The notes below the pieces were generated by a model. That model searched no databases. It worked only from the letters and a program-made list of their open reading frames with translations, and was not told where the DNA came from. A DNA stretch of 64,000 bases from Typha latifolia (taxonomy: Eukaryota; Streptophyta; Magnoliopsida; Poales; Typhaceae): contig CM034107.1 of NCBI GenBank assembly GCA_019914945.1, positions 11,594,001-11,658,000 of the forward strand, read 5' to 3'. Every line of letters starts with the position of its first letter. Positions within the stretch are counted from its first letter, which is position 1. This document shows, piece by piece, positions 61,769-64,000 of this stretch. The translations under genes were made by a program, and so were the position numbers.

Positions 61769-63203
61769 CTATACAATAGTTTGACGCTCCCTGTTCCTTT
61801 TGCTGAAATGACCACAAGAGATTTTAATCTTCATCTTTCGAAAGCTGAGGGAAGGCTCCCGTTGATGAGAAACAGGTGCTCAAGGCCGAGCAGAACCAAT
61901 TGCTGCTTCCAGGCTCCCTAGGCTGGATTTGTGACTGTCAACTTGGACAGAGTCTTTTCTCATCAAAATTCTACTGCATGGTCGGCCCATCACTCTCGAA
62001 GCCTCACTCTCCTCCGCAGGGGATCCTCAGCACTCGGAAGCAGCAGAAGCTTTCAAATTTAATCTGCTCAAAATCCAAAGTCCCAACTTGAGTAACGTCT
62101 ACTTTAAGTTAACTTTGAGGTGCTCATCAATTTGTTACGCAACCGTGCTGCTGGGCCTTAGAAGATGCAGCATACAATTTGTTAAGCAACCTCCTTTTGG
62201 ATCTGTCGCTCTCTCTGTCCAAGGGAAAGCAACCGCGTAGCTGATAGGTTGGCTCACCTAGGAGAAGAGCAGGGGTTTTCTTCTGTCTGGCTTGACTCGG
62301 TCCTCAACTCTATTTTAGAATTATTGTATCAGGAAGCATAGGGTGATGTAATTTTGCATCTTTTTGCGGTAATGCAATTACCTGTTTACCAAAAAAGAAG
62401 AGAGAAACAGGTGCTTTAACAATGTGAATGCTGTGCTCCAATTCTTTCATTGCCTCTGACTTCTGCTTAGCTACCTCGCCCTTCATCTTACCGGAATGCC
62501 AGGGGATAGTTATCATAAGTAGAGGTCAGCAAGAAGAACTAAAAAATCAAGAGAAAGCATAGTGTAGTTGAAGGACAAATTAAGATGAATCAACCTCACC
62601 GCATGGTGTTTCACCTCTATCGCGAGTGCATACCTCTCCAACCTGTTTATTTTCCTCCCAAATCCTTTAGCAGTTGAACAAGTGCAAAAAATAAAATAGT
62701 TTAGTTAGATGATCAGGTAACATGGATAACTGCTGAATGCTGCAGCCAAGTGTCATCTGTGCCATATCCTTCTGGTTCAACCATCTCTACACCTTTGTCC
62801 ATTTGACCTTTCTTCTCATCCAATTTAATGTCCAGAAGTAAATTAGATTTGGAGAAATTCACCATGTTAAAACCATGCAGATTATACTGATAATTTTGAA
62901 CCAGCATGATGTCTATATCATGAAAGCTACATCATGGTTTGGTATAATGTGGTCTGAAGAGAGTTGTCATCATAAGAACTAGTGAAAACAACAGTCGACG
63001 GATGGAATCCCATAGCTCATTCAAAAAGATCTGAGGGTAAGAAAGCTGGAGAATCCCATGCCCCGCATATAACACTGCATGCTTGCTAAAGTAAACAGCA
63101 ATTACAGTAGCAGAAGGAGCACCTTAGCGTCATTTCGCATAATTTGAACACCATGCCATGGATAGATGGTGGAAGAGCAAAACCGGCACTTCTCATATCT
63201 CAT
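61769..63203 (-). pseudogene. RLP24-like ribosome biogenesis (L24e) pseudogene, interrupted by a LINE
   Basis: Pieces of an RLP24/L24e-type gene lie in order on the minus strand. Exon 1 at 63203-63123 codes a start like the family's ([15 protein letters not shown], then VQIMRNDAK) and ends in a GT donor. A middle piece near 62675-62590 reads FGRKINRLERYALAIEVKHH, matching the family's ERKRNRPERY and AKHHANR parts with about 25 residues lost between. A last piece at 62500-62402 reads MKGEVAKQKSEAMKELEHSI, then HIVKAPVS. It resumes beyond the LINE at 61866-61769 as HQREPSLSFRKMKIKIS and ends at TAG. The exon coding the second half of the zinc finger was not found, and a conserved Gly is Trp. 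RLP24 proteins help mature the 60S ribosomal subunit. Introns remain, so this is not a retrocopy. Confidence 0.72.
61881..62401 (+). mobile_element. 5'-truncated LINE (RNase H tail) with a 14-bp target duplication
   Basis: A 521-bp insertion flanked by GAGAAACAGGTGCT at 61867-61880 and again at 62402-62415. On the plus strand its interior reads as the RNase H-like C-terminus of a plant non-LTR retrotransposon: AEAFKFNLLKIQSPNLSNVY, then VLINLLRNRAAGP, then PRESNRVADRLAHLGEEQGF before a stop at about 62339. Frameshifts and two in-frame stops are present. The 3' end runs through GCGGTAATGCAATTACC to a short A-rich tail. Variable-length duplication, A-rich tail and 5' truncation are the marks of target-primed insertion. 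Confidence 0.82.
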
Positions 63204-63513
63204 TCTATAGCAACTTAAGAAATAACAATGCTCTCAATGGTTCATATCATGTAAAATTACAAACGGCTAGTGCATTTCATATACTTTCTTGTTAGTTTGT
63301 GGTTAGCATCTTCGTTGACTTGGTTGGAGCAGCCATGGTATGGACTATGGAGGACTCGGAAAGAAAATTTTGATTGTTCTACAAGTGCAAAATGTTCTCA
63401 TATGAAGTCAACTTATTTACTTTTACCTTTATGCACATAAAAGAAGATTGTCCAAATTTTGGCACAACTTGGTCGAATCCTACAATTAGATCCGTCATTC
63501 TTCTTCTTCTTCT

Positions 63514-63567
<54 letters not shown>

Positions 63568-64000
63568 CAATGAGAAATATCTTGTTACACAGTTACCACT
63601 TCAACAACATTTTTGTCATATTATAAGCCATAATTCTAACCCCAACCAACATTTTGAAACCAGTCTGTGCCACTTATCTAGAGTGACATAACCATACAAA
63701 CACATAAAGGCAAAGAAGAGGAGAAATAAATAGATGGTAATAGGGCTATAAAGATGGAATTTTGAAATGTGATCAACCTCAAGGAAAACGAAATTAAAAG
63801 GGAAGAAAGAAGAAAAATAATAACAAGCGAAGGAGAAGGCTGCAAAGGAAAAGAGCACAAATCATTTACCGAAGGAGGGATTGGGCGGCGAGGTTTATCA
63901 GATTCAGAGGAGACAGCACTCAACGGCGAAGAGCTTTATTATGCCTTTGTCAGATGAGTAAAATAAGATAAACTAAAGGTAAATAGAGAGAGGGATGCAG
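63204..64000. other. Right-edge region, possible leader of the RLP24-like remnant
   Basis: A minus-strand block at about 63870-63945 has coding-like composition (AVSSESDKPRRPIPPS) and ends at a donor-like TTCG/GTAAATG, but has no ATG. It could be the leader exon of the RLP24-like remnant or part of a gene beyond the window. Nothing else is supported. Confidence 0.3.
63518..63562. repeat. (CTT)n(CT)n microsatellite
   Basis: Seven CTT-type units (from about 63499) lead into about 22 CT units. Located upstream of the RLP24-like remnant. Confidence 0.92.

Noticed and set aside
1..64000. CRISPR array, operon or phage-type system
   Set aside because: Eukaryotic nuclear DNA throughout; the tandem arrays have no spacer-repeat structure.

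Overview
The window is nuclear plant DNA. Its genes have GT-AG introns, plant-specific families and plant transposable elements. Several genes start very GC-rich while introns and spacers are AT-rich, which suggests a commelinid-type monocot. That is an inference and I cannot name the species. I see no bacterial, organellar or viral gene block and no tRNA or rRNA gene.

Layout, left to right. 1-2.5 kb: nothing recognisable. 2.6-3.8 kb (-): a GT29 sialyltransferase-like Golgi protein in one exon. 5.6-7.4 kb (+): a purple acid phosphatase in five exons. 8.2-8.7 kb (-): an A20/AN1 stress-associated protein. 10.9-13.4 kb (-): an ATX1/CCH copper chaperone whose 1.9-kb first intron holds a probable small DNA transposon. 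14.9-16.5 kb (+): a secreted root-cap protein. 16.7-17.7 kb: a likely solo LTR carrying a 54-bp minisatellite. 20.3-22.8 kb (-): an AGC VIII kinase. 25.7-26.5 kb: a non-autonomous hAT element. 30.0-33.0 kb (+): a KIPK-type AGC VIII kinase. 33.9-38.2 kb (-): an alkaline/neutral invertase in six exons. 40.0-48.8 kb: a nested transposon block, in which a degenerate chromovirus sits inside what looks like a 3-kb solo LTR with a TTTTA target duplication. 50.0-53.1 kb (+): an ATL-like RING-H2 E3 ligase. 54.3-56.2 kb (-): a cytosolic class I fructose-bisphosphate aldolase. 58.1-59.0 kb (-): a DUF868 protein. 61.8-63.2 kb (-): an RLP24-like ribosome-biogenesis pseudogene cut by a 5'-truncated LINE.

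The genes do not form a pathway or cluster. Thematic links are loose: sugar metabolism (invertase, aldolase), phosphate and copper handling (phosphatase, copper chaperone), auxin/growth-type signalling (two AGC VIII kinases) and protein turnover or stress (RING-H2, A20/AN1). The two AGC kinases lie 7 kb apart, point away from each other and share one intron position, so they are ancient paralogues.

Spliced models were built by hand from reading frames and GT-AG borders, and every one closes in frame. No expression data or database search was available. I found no convincing new multi-gene system. The most unusual content is in the transposons and the LINE-interrupted pseudogene.
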